This document shows, in pieces, positions 47,001 through 55,200 of a DNA stretch of 64,000 bases. The notes under the pieces were generated by a model that saw only the letters and a list, made by a program, of their open reading frames with translations, was not told where the DNA came from and did not search any database. The DNA is taken from the NCBI GenBank assembly GCA_030066195.1, contig JASJCB010000026.1, forward strand, positions 17,058 through 81,057, read 5' to 3'. Each line of letters opens with the position of its first letter. The first letter of the stretch is position 1. The position numbers and the translations under genes are program-made. The DNA is from Acidobacteriota bacterium (GTDB taxonomy: Bacteria > Acidobacteriota > Holophagae > Acanthopleuribacterales > Acanthopleuribacteraceae).

Positions 47001-48991
47001 TCCTCCAGGAAACCGGCGATCCGTCAGATATCATTCTCACCGAGGTCTTCTACGATTACGCCGGCTCGGACAACGGCTTCGAATGGGTCGAGATTCACAA
47101 CACGGGCGATCTACCCGTCAGCCTGGCCGGCATGAGCCTGGGCTCCGGCGGCAACGATTACACCACCAGCACGGCCGCCCTGGGCGGCGTTATTCCCGCC
47201 GGCGCCACCTGGGTCGTCGGCGGACCCAACAGCGCTGCCGATAACGGCAATCCCAGCTTCGATCTGGAAATCAACTTTTCTCCCGACATCCAAAACAGCG
47301 GTTCCACCGCCGACGGTGTTGCGCTTTTCAATGTGCCCGAGGGCGCGATCGGTGCATCGACCGTTCCCATCGATGCGGTGATTTTCGGCGGCAGCAACGC
47401 AAACAGTTTGATCGATGAAACCGGTTCGGCCAGTCCTCCCGAGGTGGGCGATGCGCCGGCCGGGTCTTCCATTGAACGCATCGACCTGGAAGGCAACTGG
47501 CAGATTCAGGCCGCACCCGATCCGGGTAATATCACCTTCAGCACCGATCCTTGCAGCGGCGTGGACATCGCTACCGTTATCTCGGCGTCCATTCCCGGGG
47601 CCGAGGTGGATATTCGTTACGGCGCTCAGAACCTTGGAGACGGCGATAGTTTCCTCGGCGACGAGGGCGATGTGGTTCAATGGCGCTTGTCCGTCAACGG
47701 CTTCAATGGTCCCTGGAACAGCTTTACCGTTTCCTGCGACCAACCCGACTTGACCGTGGCGAGCAGCGATTACTGCGACACGGCGATCGACTTCCCGGTC
47801 GGGGGCGGTGAAATCGACATCCGCTACGGTCCTCAGAATCTCGCCGACGGGGACAGCCTGTTCCTGCCGCAAGGCATCAATTTCCAGTGGCGAGTCAGCC
47901 TCAACGGTTTCAACGGTCCCTGGAACACCCAATTGTCGGGCTCTTCCGCTTGTACCGTGACGCCTACAAGCGCCGACTATTGCGGGCTTGCCGTCGACCC
48001 TGTCCTCGCCGGCGCGGAAATCGACATTCGTTACGGTCCCCAAAACCTGACGGCGGGGAACACGGTCAACCTGCCTACCGGTATCGATATCCAGTGGCGC
48101 ATTGCCGTCAACGGCTTCAACGGTCCCTGGAAGGTGTATGCGGTCAACGACGTTAATTGTTCGATTGCACCGGCTGAGGCCGATACGTGCAACATGCTTG
48201 TGGAAAACGACATCCCCGGCGCCGAGGTGGACATTCGCTACGGGCCGCAAAACCTGGTCGACGGTGACGCGGTCGCCCTGCCGGCGGGCGTGAATATCCA
48301 ATGGCGGATTGCCGTCAACGGCTTCAACGGACCCTGGAACACCCAATCAGTCGGCAGTAACGAATGCGTCATCGCCCCCGACGCGGCCGACACCTGCACC
48401 ATGCAGGTCGTCTTGGATGTCCCGGGCGCGGAAGTCGACATTCGCTACGGGCCGCAAAATCTGGTTGACGGCGACACCGTCTACCTGCCGACCGGCATCG
48501 CTATCCAACGGCGCACCAGCGTCAACGGCTTCAACGGTCCCTGGCTCAGTCAAACCGTGGGCGCCGAGGGCTGCCTGATTGCCCCCGAACCCACGGAGAC
48601 CTGCGCCGTGGTCATTGAAACCGATGTCCCCGGATCGGAAATCGATATTCGCTACGGTCCCCAAAACCTGACGGAGGGCGATACGGTCTACCTGCCCGCG
48701 GGCATCCAAATCCAACGGCGTTTCTCCGTCAACGGTTTCAACGGGCCCTGGCGCGTGGAAGCCGTTACAACAGGGCCGTGCGACATTACCGCCGATAATG
48801 ACGACTATTGCTCTGTAACCATTGCGGCTCCTGCAGGCAGCCAGGTTGACCTGCGCTACGGACCGCAAAACCTGGTGAACGGCGATACCGTTTTCCTCCC
48901 CAAGCAAATCACGGTCCAGTGGCGTTTGGACAACGGTCCCTGGCAAAGTCAAACCGTCGGTTCGAACGGCTGCCTGATCGACGCCGACTAA
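44006..48991 (+). CDS. Secreted metallo-beta-lactamase fold / lamin-tail multidomain protein
   Basis: 1661 residues with a signal peptide (about 1-19) and GGAG before ATG. A ComEC-like metallo-beta-lactamase domain (about 20-320) has THYDEDH (81-87) and VNHHGSS (223-229). A sandwich domain (about 350-450) and an OB-like domain (about 450-650; GTITVEPG, GDTVIFTG) follow. Three lamin-tail domains begin near 653, 828 and 1007 (LISELHTDP, LLSEVMYDP, ILTEVFYDY). Seven 69-residue repeats run from about 1195 to 1661, each with DIRYGPQNL and NGFNGPW. In ComEC the MBL domain acts on DNA, so an extracellular nuclease is possible but unproven. It is a single gene with a terminator after it. Confidence 0.85.
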   Translation: MLRTGFLFFFLCSLPLQAQYLRLYYPDIEQGSATLVVAPTGNAMLIDGGSGIKDSDEPIEFFINDLIDAGIVTSLDYIVATHYDEDHIGRLENVYQYVPISPGLITYDRGDVGGTPSTFAFSDYLFQADQYNRTTITPTTTINLGGGVTVRCVVVNGQLPDGSSVDLTGAPQFENAASAAFVVSYGDFQTWIGGDLVGNTDFGHPPVEQAAAPFAGDMDIYTVNHHGSSITSSSQGFLDIIKAEIAINQNSVTNNFGHPTVFVVNRILATADTFSNFPLFLQSNPGKPGDSRSDDSLADGIADPDDVTTIGGEPGTITVLSDGGSYRVYGGDIEPITRLADSGVHTLADFPPAILEISYSPLVPTFSQTTTVEADIRDEDALLSPVITYRVNGVAQTPIAMTQIPATNRYQGVLPARADGEKVVFRVEVTDSAGQTTPSQADGYFSGTTPIATLRDQDAQGILLTRGLSARVQGTITVEPGIFNQSVSQLYVQDASGGLNIFDNEILSDIERGDTVIFTGVVDQFGGVAELVTAGDNGEYGHVRLGPGTAPTPTVVTLSQLDESTEGLLVRINNVTLTGGDTLPESGNATLSITDGVTTRSLRIDGDTDIPGANTPLSSFDIIGIVTQFDTTVPLTFGYQVTPRERADFISDEVNIPAVLISELHTDPDPSEGDANGDGNISSTQDEFVEIVNPGFEPVDISGWTISDAVGTRFTFPADTILPPREAAVVFSGGTPTGDFGNAGANGLVFTAGSLGLNNSGDTVTLADAGGVTVQAVSYGSEGGDNQSLTRDPDWTNTPLVKHTTTTAGLRYSPGTRVDGSPYTLQPGSLLLSEVMYDPNGSDGSKEWIELINVSDTTIDLSDLSIGSGGTDYTSSVIQLSGTVGPGQTFVIGGPDSDGDNANPVFDLVLNFSPDLQNSGTTADGVALFNVRAGQITPATVPIDAVVYGGTNSNNLIDETGSANAPEVGDASGGATIERVDPAGAWQIQGVPTPNESLLLQETGDPSDIILTEVFYDYAGSDNGFEWVEIHNTGDLPVSLAGMSLGSGGNDYTTSTAALGGVIPAGATWVVGGPNSAADNGNPSFDLEINFSPDIQNSGSTADGVALFNVPEGAIGASTVPIDAVIFGGSNANSLIDETGSASPPEVGDAPAGSSIERIDLEGNWQIQAAPDPGNITFSTDPCSGVDIATVISASIPGAEVDIRYGAQNLGDGDSFLGDEGDVVQWRLSVNGFNGPWNSFTVSCDQPDLTVASSDYCDTAIDFPVGGGEIDIRYGPQNLADGDSLFLPQGINFQWRVSLNGFNGPWNTQLSGSSACTVTPTSADYCGLAVDPVLAGAEIDIRYGPQNLTAGNTVNLPTGIDIQWRIAVNGFNGPWKVYAVNDVNCSIAPAEADTCNMLVENDIPGAEVDIRYGPQNLVDGDAVALPAGVNIQWRIAVNGFNGPWNTQSVGSNECVIAPDAADTCTMQVVLDVPGAEVDIRYGPQNLVDGDTVYLPTGIAIQRRTSVNGFNGPWLSQTVGAEGCLIAPEPTETCAVVIETDVPGSEIDIRYGPQNLTEGDTVYLPAGIQIQRRFSVNGFNGPWRVEAVTTGPCDITADNDDYCSVTIAAPAGSQVDLRYGPQNLVNGDTVFLPKQITVQWRLDNGPWQSQTVGSNGCLIDAD
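47591..48988 (+). repeat. Seven 69-residue repeats within the secreted protein
   Basis: The DIRYG codons recur every 207 bp (for example GTGGAT at 47606, ATCGAC at 47813 and 48020). Each unit holds one IDIRYGPQNL, one IQWR, one NGFNGPW, and usually a TC or YC cysteine near its end; the last copy lacks part of the NGFNGPW block (DNGPW). The nucleotide copies differ in third positions, so the array is old or under protein selection. Confidence 0.9.
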
Positions 48992-49017
48992 AGATCCGAA
49001 AGAAAATATTAAACGAG

Positions 49018-49050
49018 GGCCGGAAGGGACGATTCCTTCCGGCCTTTTTT
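49018..49050 (+). terminator. Rho-independent terminator of the large secreted protein
   Basis: GGCCGGAAGG (49018-49027) pairs perfectly with CCTTCCGGCC (49035-49044), loop seven, followed by TTTTTT (49045-49050). It lies 27 bases after the stop codon. Confidence 0.92.
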
Positions 49051-49121
49051 GGTTATTCCAACCTTTATCCTGGACACTTTTTGGGCAAGGCGGCGGCGCC
49101 CGAAAAGTTTTTCCTCAGTGC

Positions 49122-49380
49122 CTGTGGAAAACTTTGTGGAAATAACTGTGGAAAACCTGAAAGAGCCTAGAGAAACCGGGAGAAGCATCCACCTTACACA
49201 CTTTTTTGTGCACTCCGGAAGGGTTGCTACCGGCCGTTTTTTTATCCTTGACAGGTCTAAATTGACTGGGGTAAAACAAGGGCGTTCCAAGTTTCACCAT
49301 ATTCCCTTCAAGCCCTGTGGAAAACTTGTGGAAATCTTTTTATTCGCCCCTTCGGCGGAGTGGGTATTGTTGTATCCACA
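49122..49380. promoter_or_regulatory. Cluster of DnaA-box-like sites
   Basis: TGTGGAAAA, the complement of TTTTCCACA which fits the DnaA consensus TTWTNCACA, occurs at 49123-49131, 49147-49155 and 49316-49324. TGTGGAAAT, one mismatch, occurs at 49135-49143 and 49327-49335, and GTATCCACA at 49372-49380. The first three are 12 bases apart, all in one direction, and the doublet at 49122-49143 recurs at 49315-49335. It could be a replication origin-like or DnaA-regulated region; no dnaA or dnaN gene is in the window. Confidence 0.45.
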
Positions 49381-49439
49381 CCTCGGCTTTGTCCCAATCG
49401 CCGGACCGACAGTACTTCCTCCATTATGTGAGTCCACAG

Positions 49440-49535
49440 GACAAGACCTGGATAATGCCAACCTCCAGGAGGTGAAACTGATCGGAACCGATCTCCAGAG
49501 GGCGAACCTGCCGGGAGCCGATCCCACCAATTGCG
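49440..49535 (+). pseudogene. Pentapeptide-repeat fragment, no gene around it
   Basis: One frame reads GQDLDNANLQEVKLIGTDLQ then RANLPGAD, five units of the A(D/N)LXX pentapeptide type. No start with a ribosome-binding site and no continuing repeats on either side, so it is a remnant of a longer pentapeptide-repeat gene, or a chance match. Confidence 0.45.
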
Positions 49536-49702
49536 TTCCCTGGCGAAAACCCACAGATATAAAAGTTCCTTGCACTATTTCCGTTAAGCGTTTTAATATA
49601 CCGATGACATCAAATCAGGCGTGTAACGCCACCCATGTAATTTGGATCAGGTAGCCGATCACAGCCTCTTATCGATTTTTATTCTCTTAAAGGAGCATTT
49701 GT

Positions 49703-49939
49703 ATGTTTAAGAAGTTCTGTTTATCCCTTGCCATGCTTGCTTTCGCCGGTCTCGGCGTTTCTCAATTGATGGCGGCGATTGAAATCCTCCCCGATCAGGC
49801 CTGTTGCGACTCGACCTGGAACGGTAATGATTTTTTCATCGCCACCTATGAAGGCCCGGGTAATTATGTCACCTGCCGTTATATTTCCGCGGACTTTAGC
49901 AACGTCTATATCGGCCCCGGTTGCTATAACTATTACTAA
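49703..49939 (+). CDS. Small secreted peptide with four cysteines
   Basis: 78 residues with AAAGGAG before ATG. The signal peptide covers about 1-25 (cleavage after QLMAA). The mature part, about 53 residues, is rich in Tyr, Asn and Gly and has four Cys: adjacent C34 and C35 (ACCDST), then C58 and C74. Two disulphides are possible in the periplasm or outside. I recognise no family. A terminator follows at 49999-50027, so it is its own transcript. It could be a structural or signalling peptide; no maturation, immunity or export gene is adjacent. Confidence 0.65.
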   Translation: MFKKFCLSLAMLAFAGLGVSQLMAAIEILPDQACCDSTWNGNDFFIATYEGPGNYVTCRYISADFSNVYIGPGCYNYY

Positions 49940-49998
49940 GCCGGGCCGTGGGAAGGAACCTTGAATAGATCTTTCCCGCCGGTTATATAACCCTTACA

Positions 49999-50027
49999 GG
50001 CAGGGCCGTCGGTCCTGTCTTTTTCTT
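49999..50027 (+). terminator. Rho-independent terminator of the small peptide gene
   Basis: GGCAGGGCC (49999-50007) pairs with GGTCCTGTC (50011-50019), nine pairs including two G-U, three-base loop, then TTTTTCTTAC. Confidence 0.82.
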
Positions 50028-50048
50028 ACTATTTTATCGCTTGGAATA

Positions 50049-50650
50049 GTGGATCGGTTTTTTGGCGCCGATGGTGCCGGCCTGGTTTTGTTGACCCGCG
50101 CTTTGCGTGGCGGAGGCCCGGCTTTTTTCCTTTTCTTTACCGGCATGATCATCGTGGTCTTGGATGAAGTGGCCGACGATGCACTGGCCGTTGCCATGGG
50201 TTTCAGCGAGATTCAGCTCGGGTTTTTGTTCACCGTCTACTACCTGGCCGCGGCCGCCGGCGCGAAAGCCGCGCCCTGGCTGGAGCGTCGGACTTCTGTT
50301 TTCGGCCTGGCCGTTTTCCTGGTCTTGTTCACCGGCGCCTCCCTGTTGATCACGCTTTGGCTCGGCATGGCGACGGGCGCTTTACTCATCTTGATGCGCT
50401 CGATATCGATCGCCGTTTTGTTGCATTTGGAGATCACGGTGTTCAGTCCCCTTACCGATGCGAACAACCGCGCTACTCGTTCACCATGTTTAAATTCCTG
50501 CCCTACATGCCGACGGTCTACTTCGTGGGCAGTTTGATGGATCGCATCGGCCCGCCGGAGTTCGCCCGCCTGCCGGGTTTCATCCTGCCGGCGGTCGGGG
50601 CGATCTGCCTGTTACTCGGGCGGGGATTACCCATGAGGCAAATCGATTGA
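50049..50650 (+). pseudogene. MFS transporter remnant, truncated and frameshifted
   Basis: The frame from GTG 50049 encodes about five hydrophobic segments (FFLFFTGMIIVVL, GFLFTVYYLAAA, VFGLAVFLVLF, ALLILMRSISIA) and then goes out of frame near 50465-50480. The other frame resumes with YSFTMFKFLPYMPTVYFVGS and LPGFILPAVGAICLLLG to a stop at 50650. One base inserted or lost near 50470-50480 joins them. Even joined it has about half the length of a normal 12-segment MFS protein, and no ribosome-binding site is seen. It is either a decayed gene or a sequencing error in a half-size one. Confidence 0.65.
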
Positions 50651-50700
50651 ACACGCCGCGACGGGCTCCATCCAGCTCCTGAAGGCAATTATCCAGGTGC

Positions 50701-51001
50701 GCAATTGACTTAAGACACCGGCTTGACTCCATTGCGCACGTGTGCAATCGACCCAAGACACCGGCTTGACTCCATTGCACAGGTGGGCAATTGGCTTAAG
50801 ACACCGGCTTGACTCCATTGCACACGTGTGCAATCGACCCAAGACAGTGGATTGATTCGATTGCGCACGTGTGCAATTGACTTAAGACGCCGGCTTGACT
50901 CGATTGCGCAGGTGTGCAATCGACTTAAGACGCCGGATTGACTCGATTGCACAGGTGTGCAATCGACTTAAGACACCGGATTGACTCGATTGCACAGGTG
51001 T
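50701..51001. repeat. 43-bp tandem array, seven units, each with a palindrome
   Basis: Units begin at 50701, 50744, 50787, 50830, 50873, 50916 and 50959, exactly 43 bases apart. Each joins GCAAT(C/T)GAC(T/C)(T/C)AAGAC and (C/A)CCGG(C/A)TTGACTC. At each junction is a palindrome such as ATTGCACACGTGTGCAAT (perfect, 50817-50834) or ATTGCACAGGTGTGCAAT. The part between palindromes is conserved, unlike CRISPR spacers. It lies in noncoding DNA after the MFS remnant. Confidence 0.92.
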
Positions 51002-51209
51002 GTAATTTTGTCAAGAAATTGATATATCAGTTTGCACACCACTTTAAGTTGTGCCGCCATTGTTAAATGAGCGGTGCACGTAAAATAATACCGTCACCGG
51101 GCCGCCTCGAATAATGACGAGCTCCCGAAGTAAATTCGGGCAAATACGAGCGTCTCTTGTACCGCTACCGCGAACTGGTATAATAGGCCGATTCGAGTTG
51201 GAGGCCCCC

Positions 51210-52259
51210 ATGCAACGCGTCGGCGTTTTATTGATTTGCCTTCTTTTATGGATGGGGTGCGGTCCGAAACCTGCCGCTCCCGCTGCCGTTGAAAAGAAAA
51301 ATGAGAAGCCCGTTGTCTCCGTGGTGGCCGAGCCCTTGAATGTCGGGCCCATCGAGGCTTTCGTGGAACTGCCCACCACTCTGGAAACCGAGCAACTGCT
51401 GACCGTGGTCGCCGAGGTTCGCGGCCAGGTGGAGGAATTGCTGGTGGATGAACAGGAAGCGGTGAAGGCCGATCAATTGTTGGCCCGCATCGATTACCAG
51501 CGCCGTCAGTTGGCCTATGACAAGAGTGTCATCGAACATGAGAACGCCCGGCGCACCCTGGAACGGCAAAAAAACCTTGCCGCCAAAGAGTTGAACACGC
51601 AAAGCGACCTGGACGCCGCTCAAATTGCCTACGACCGCGCCGCCATCACCATGAAGGAGGCCGGGATCGATTTGGACAAAGCCTCCATCCGCGCACCCTT
51701 CGACGGAATGATTGCCGAGCGGCACATTCGCAAGGGCCAGTTCATTTCGGAGGGCGGCGAGTTGTTCGTGGTGGTCGACCCCACCCGCTTGCGCGCCCAG
51801 GTTTTTATCCCGGAAAAAGATATCGCCCGCATCCAACGCGGTCAGAAGGCCCAGTTCAGCTTCGACGCCCTTCCCGGGGAGAAATGGACCGGAACCGTGG
51901 ACGTCATCTCGCCCATCATCGACAAGGCCACCGGCACCTTCCGGGCGCGCATCGGTCTGGAAGCAACCGACGAGCGCCTGCGCGTGGGCCTGTTCGCCCG
52001 CGTACGCATCATCACCGAGGTGATCGACCGGGCGCTCCTGCTGCCCAAAAACGCGTTGGTCTATGAGGGCGGCGCGCCCCATATCTTCGTCTGCGAGGCT
52101 GACGGCAGTCGTATGTTGGCGCGAAAACGCTTATTGGCGCTGGGCTTGGAGACATCCGACTATGCCCAGGTGTTGCAGGGCGCTCAAGCCGGCGAGTCCG
52201 TGGTGATCAAGGGCCAGAACAGTTTGAAGCCGGATCAGGAAATCAGGGTCGCGGAGTAA
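51210..52259 (+). CDS. RND efflux periplasmic adaptor lipoprotein (MexA/AcrA-like)
   Basis: 349 residues from ATG 51210, which has GGAGG five bases upstream; the longer frame lacks this. Lipobox LLWMGC gives C17, so it is a lipoprotein anchored at the inner membrane. A barrel-sandwich (lipoyl) domain is split around a hairpin (about 100-160; coiled-coil IEHENARRTLERQKNL) and followed by IRAPFDGMIAERHIRKGQF and a beta-barrel (ARVRIITEVIDRALLLPKNALV). It links the RND permease to an outer-membrane channel. The permease gene follows with four bases between, so they form one unit. No outer-membrane factor gene is next to them. Confidence 0.92.
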   Translation: MQRVGVLLICLLLWMGCGPKPAAPAAVEKKNEKPVVSVVAEPLNVGPIEAFVELPTTLETEQLLTVVAEVRGQVEELLVDEQEAVKADQLLARIDYQRRQLAYDKSVIEHENARRTLERQKNLAAKELNTQSDLDAAQIAYDRAAITMKEAGIDLDKASIRAPFDGMIAERHIRKGQFISEGGELFVVVDPTRLRAQVFIPEKDIARIQRGQKAQFSFDALPGEKWTGTVDVISPIIDKATGTFRARIGLEATDERLRVGLFARVRIITEVIDRALLLPKNALVYEGGAPHIFVCEADGSRMLARKRLLALGLETSDYAQVLQGAQAGESVVIKGQNSLKPDQEIRVAE

Positions 52260-52263
52260 GCGG

Positions 52264-55200
52264 ATGGAATTCTTCCGTGTCACCACGCGCCGTCCGGTTG
52301 CTATTTCCATGGTCGTCACGGCCGTCCTGGTTTTCGGCCTGGTCTCCTACAACCGCCTGCCGCTCACGCTTATGCCGCGCATGAACTTCCCCAGCATCAC
52401 GGTGCGCACCACCTATCCCGGCGCCGCGCCCGAGGAAGTGGAGCAGAGCGTTACCCGCCGTATCGAGGAAGCCGTGTCCGTGGCTTCCGGTCTCAACAGC
52501 ATGGTCTCCAGTTCCCGCGCCGAGATGTCCAACATCGTGCTGTCCTTCAGTTGGGACACCGACATCAACCTGGCCTTGCAGGATGTCCGCGAGAAGTTGG
52601 ACCAGGTCTTCCTGCCCGAGGAGGTCGACCGACCGTTGATCCTGCGCTACGATCCCAATTTGGACCCCGTGGTGAGCATGGCCCTGGCCGCGAATGAAGA
52701 CACCATGGACCTGAAGCGCCTGCGCACCTATGCCGAGGAGGAACTGCGCTTCCTGTTGGATCGTATTCCGGGCGTGGCCGCGGTCAAGATTCGCGGCGGT
52801 CTCGAGGAAGAAATCGTCATCGAATTGGACAACAACCAAATGGCCGTTTTGGGAATAGATGCCGCCATGGTTGCCAATCGCCTGGCCCAGGAGAACATCA
52901 ATTTGTCCGGCGGTATCCTCAAGCAGGGGACCACCGAGTATCTGGCTCGCACCCTCAGCGAATACGCCGGCTTACAGGAAATCGGCGATACGGTGATTAC
53001 CGTGCGGGAGGACCGCGCCCTGTTCCTGCGCGATATTGCCAAGGTAGGGTACGGCCATCGTGATCGCGACATGGTGGTGCATATCACGCGGGCGGGCGGG
53101 GAACCCCGCGAGGCGGTATTGCTGGACTTCTATAAAGAGGCCGATGCGAATATCGTCAGCGTGGCAGAAGCCGTGCTGCGAACCACCGGCGTGAACCGGA
53201 GAAACCCGCCGGCAGGTACCATTGCAGCCCAATTACCCGAGGGCGTCAGCATGACCCTGCTGTCCAATCAGGCCCGCTTCATCGCCGGCGCGGTCAACGA
53301 GGTGCGCGACACCGCCATGGTCGGCGGGATCCTGGCCGTTTTGGTGCTGCTGCTTTTTCTGGGGAAAACGCGGCCCACACTGATCATCGGCACCGCGATT
53401 CCCTTTTCCATCGTCGCCACTTTCGCGCCCCTGAACCTGCAAGGCATCAGCCTCAATATCATGTCGCTGGGCGGTCTGGCCCTGGGCGTGGGCATGCTGG
53501 TGGACAATGCCATCGTGGTGCTGGAGAGCATCACTCGTTGCCAGGAGGAGGGCGACGGGCTGATCGAGGCGTGTGTTCGCGGTACGGGTGAGGTGGGAAC
53601 CGCGGTGATTGCCTCTACACTCACCACCATAGCCGTCTTTTTTCCGTTGGTTTTCGTTCAGGGCATTGCCGGTGAGTTATTCGGCGACCTGGCCATGGCC
53701 GTGGTCTACGCCCTGATCGTCTCGCTGCTGGTGGCGCTGTTCGTCATTCCCATGTTGGCCAGTCGCGGCGCAAATCCCATACCCACCGGTTCCATGCGTA
53801 CCCGCATGAAATCGCTGTTGCCCAAGGTACGATTCCTGGAGCCCTTTCGGCGACCCATGAAGAACAAATTATTACTGCTGCCCATGCTGCCGATCCGGCT
53901 GCTGGAAACCCTGATCCTGTTTGTGCTGTACCTGGCCTGGTGGGTGTTCTTCATTATCTTCCTGGCTGTCGGCGGCGTCATCAGCCTGGTGATTCTGGCC
54001 GCCAGGTGGGTGTTGCTTGCCTTCAACCGGACGGCGGGCAGGGCCATGGGTTGGTTCCTGGATCGCTTGAAGGGCGCCTATCGCGTGCTGCTGGGGTGGA
54101 GCCTTGGACACGGCCGTGTTTTCATCTGGCTTGGGATCGGCCTTGCCTTCTGGTTTACCTGGCGCGATTTCAACCGGCTGGACACCGAACTGATCCCGGC
54201 CATGCATCAGGGTCAGTTCCAACTACACCTGGAACTGCCGGTAGGCACCACGGTCGAAGCAGGAGCCCTGCTGGCGCGTGACCTGCAAACACGCATCGCC
54301 GCTATTCCGCGAGTCAGGGGCGTTTTCAGCGCCTTCGGCGTGGACCGCGAGGATGTGACCGCTGAAGACGACGGCCCGCAAACCGCACGCATCAACGTGG
54401 TCCTGCGAACCGAGAATTTGAAACAGGAACTCGCTCAATTCGAGGCGGAAATCATGGACCGGGTCCGTCTGCTGGCCGCCGATATCCCCGACGCGGAAGC
54501 CGAATTATCCACGCCCGCCCTGTTCAGCTTCTCCACGCCGGTCGAAGTGCAGTTACAAGACTACGACCTCGCCCGCCTGGCCGAGATCACGCCTGAAGCC
54601 ATGGCGCGCCTGAGCAAGATCGGCGCCCTGGAGGATATCACCACCACCTGGCGACGGGGCAAACCGGAAATCCTGTTGCGGTTCGACCGCGAGAAACTGG
54701 CCTTCTACAACCTGAACGTTGACGAGATATCGCAACGCCTGCGTCGGATGATCCAAGGGGACGTGCCCACCCGGTTCAGCAGGGGCGATCGGCGTGTGGA
54801 TATCCGTGTCCGCTTGCAGGAGGACCAGCGACGCCACCTCGAAGACCTGGGACAAATGACCATCAATCCAGGCGCGGAGGCGGCCCTGCCCCTTAACGCG
54901 ATCGCCCAATTCGAGGTGGTCGAAGGGCCCGGAGAAATCCGGCGGGTGGATCAGAAACGCTCTTCCTTGATCCGTGCGGGCGTTGCCGGTGCGGGCCTCA
55001 CGTCCATCACGCGCGATATCGAAGCGGCCCTATCCGATCTGGACATAGACTATACCCTGGCCGGACAATCCCTGGAGTTCGAAAAATCCAAGAGTTCGCT
55101 TATCCTGGCGGTTTTGCTCTCCATCTTCCTGGTGTACGTGGTGATGGCCTCCCAGTTCGAATCGGTGATCCACCCGCTGATCATCCTTTTCTCCATCCCG

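Larger units (their letters stand above)
48992..49702. other. Intergenic 711 bp: terminator, DnaA-box-like cluster, pentapeptide remnant
   Basis: A reading frame covers 49049-49654 but lacks a ribosome-binding site and mostly reads through the repeated TGTGGAAAA sites, so I do not call it a gene. Its last part holds a pentapeptide-repeat-like stretch. Details are given in the separate entries. Confidence 0.5.

Noticed and set aside
49049..49654. 201-residue protein after the terminator
   Set aside because: Starts inside a terminator region without a Shine-Dalgarno, runs through repeated TGTGGAAAA sites, and only its end resembles a protein (pentapeptide repeats).
50701..51001. CRISPR array
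   Set aside because: Period is right for a small array, but the segments between the palindromes are conserved, there are no unique spacers and no cas genes in the window.
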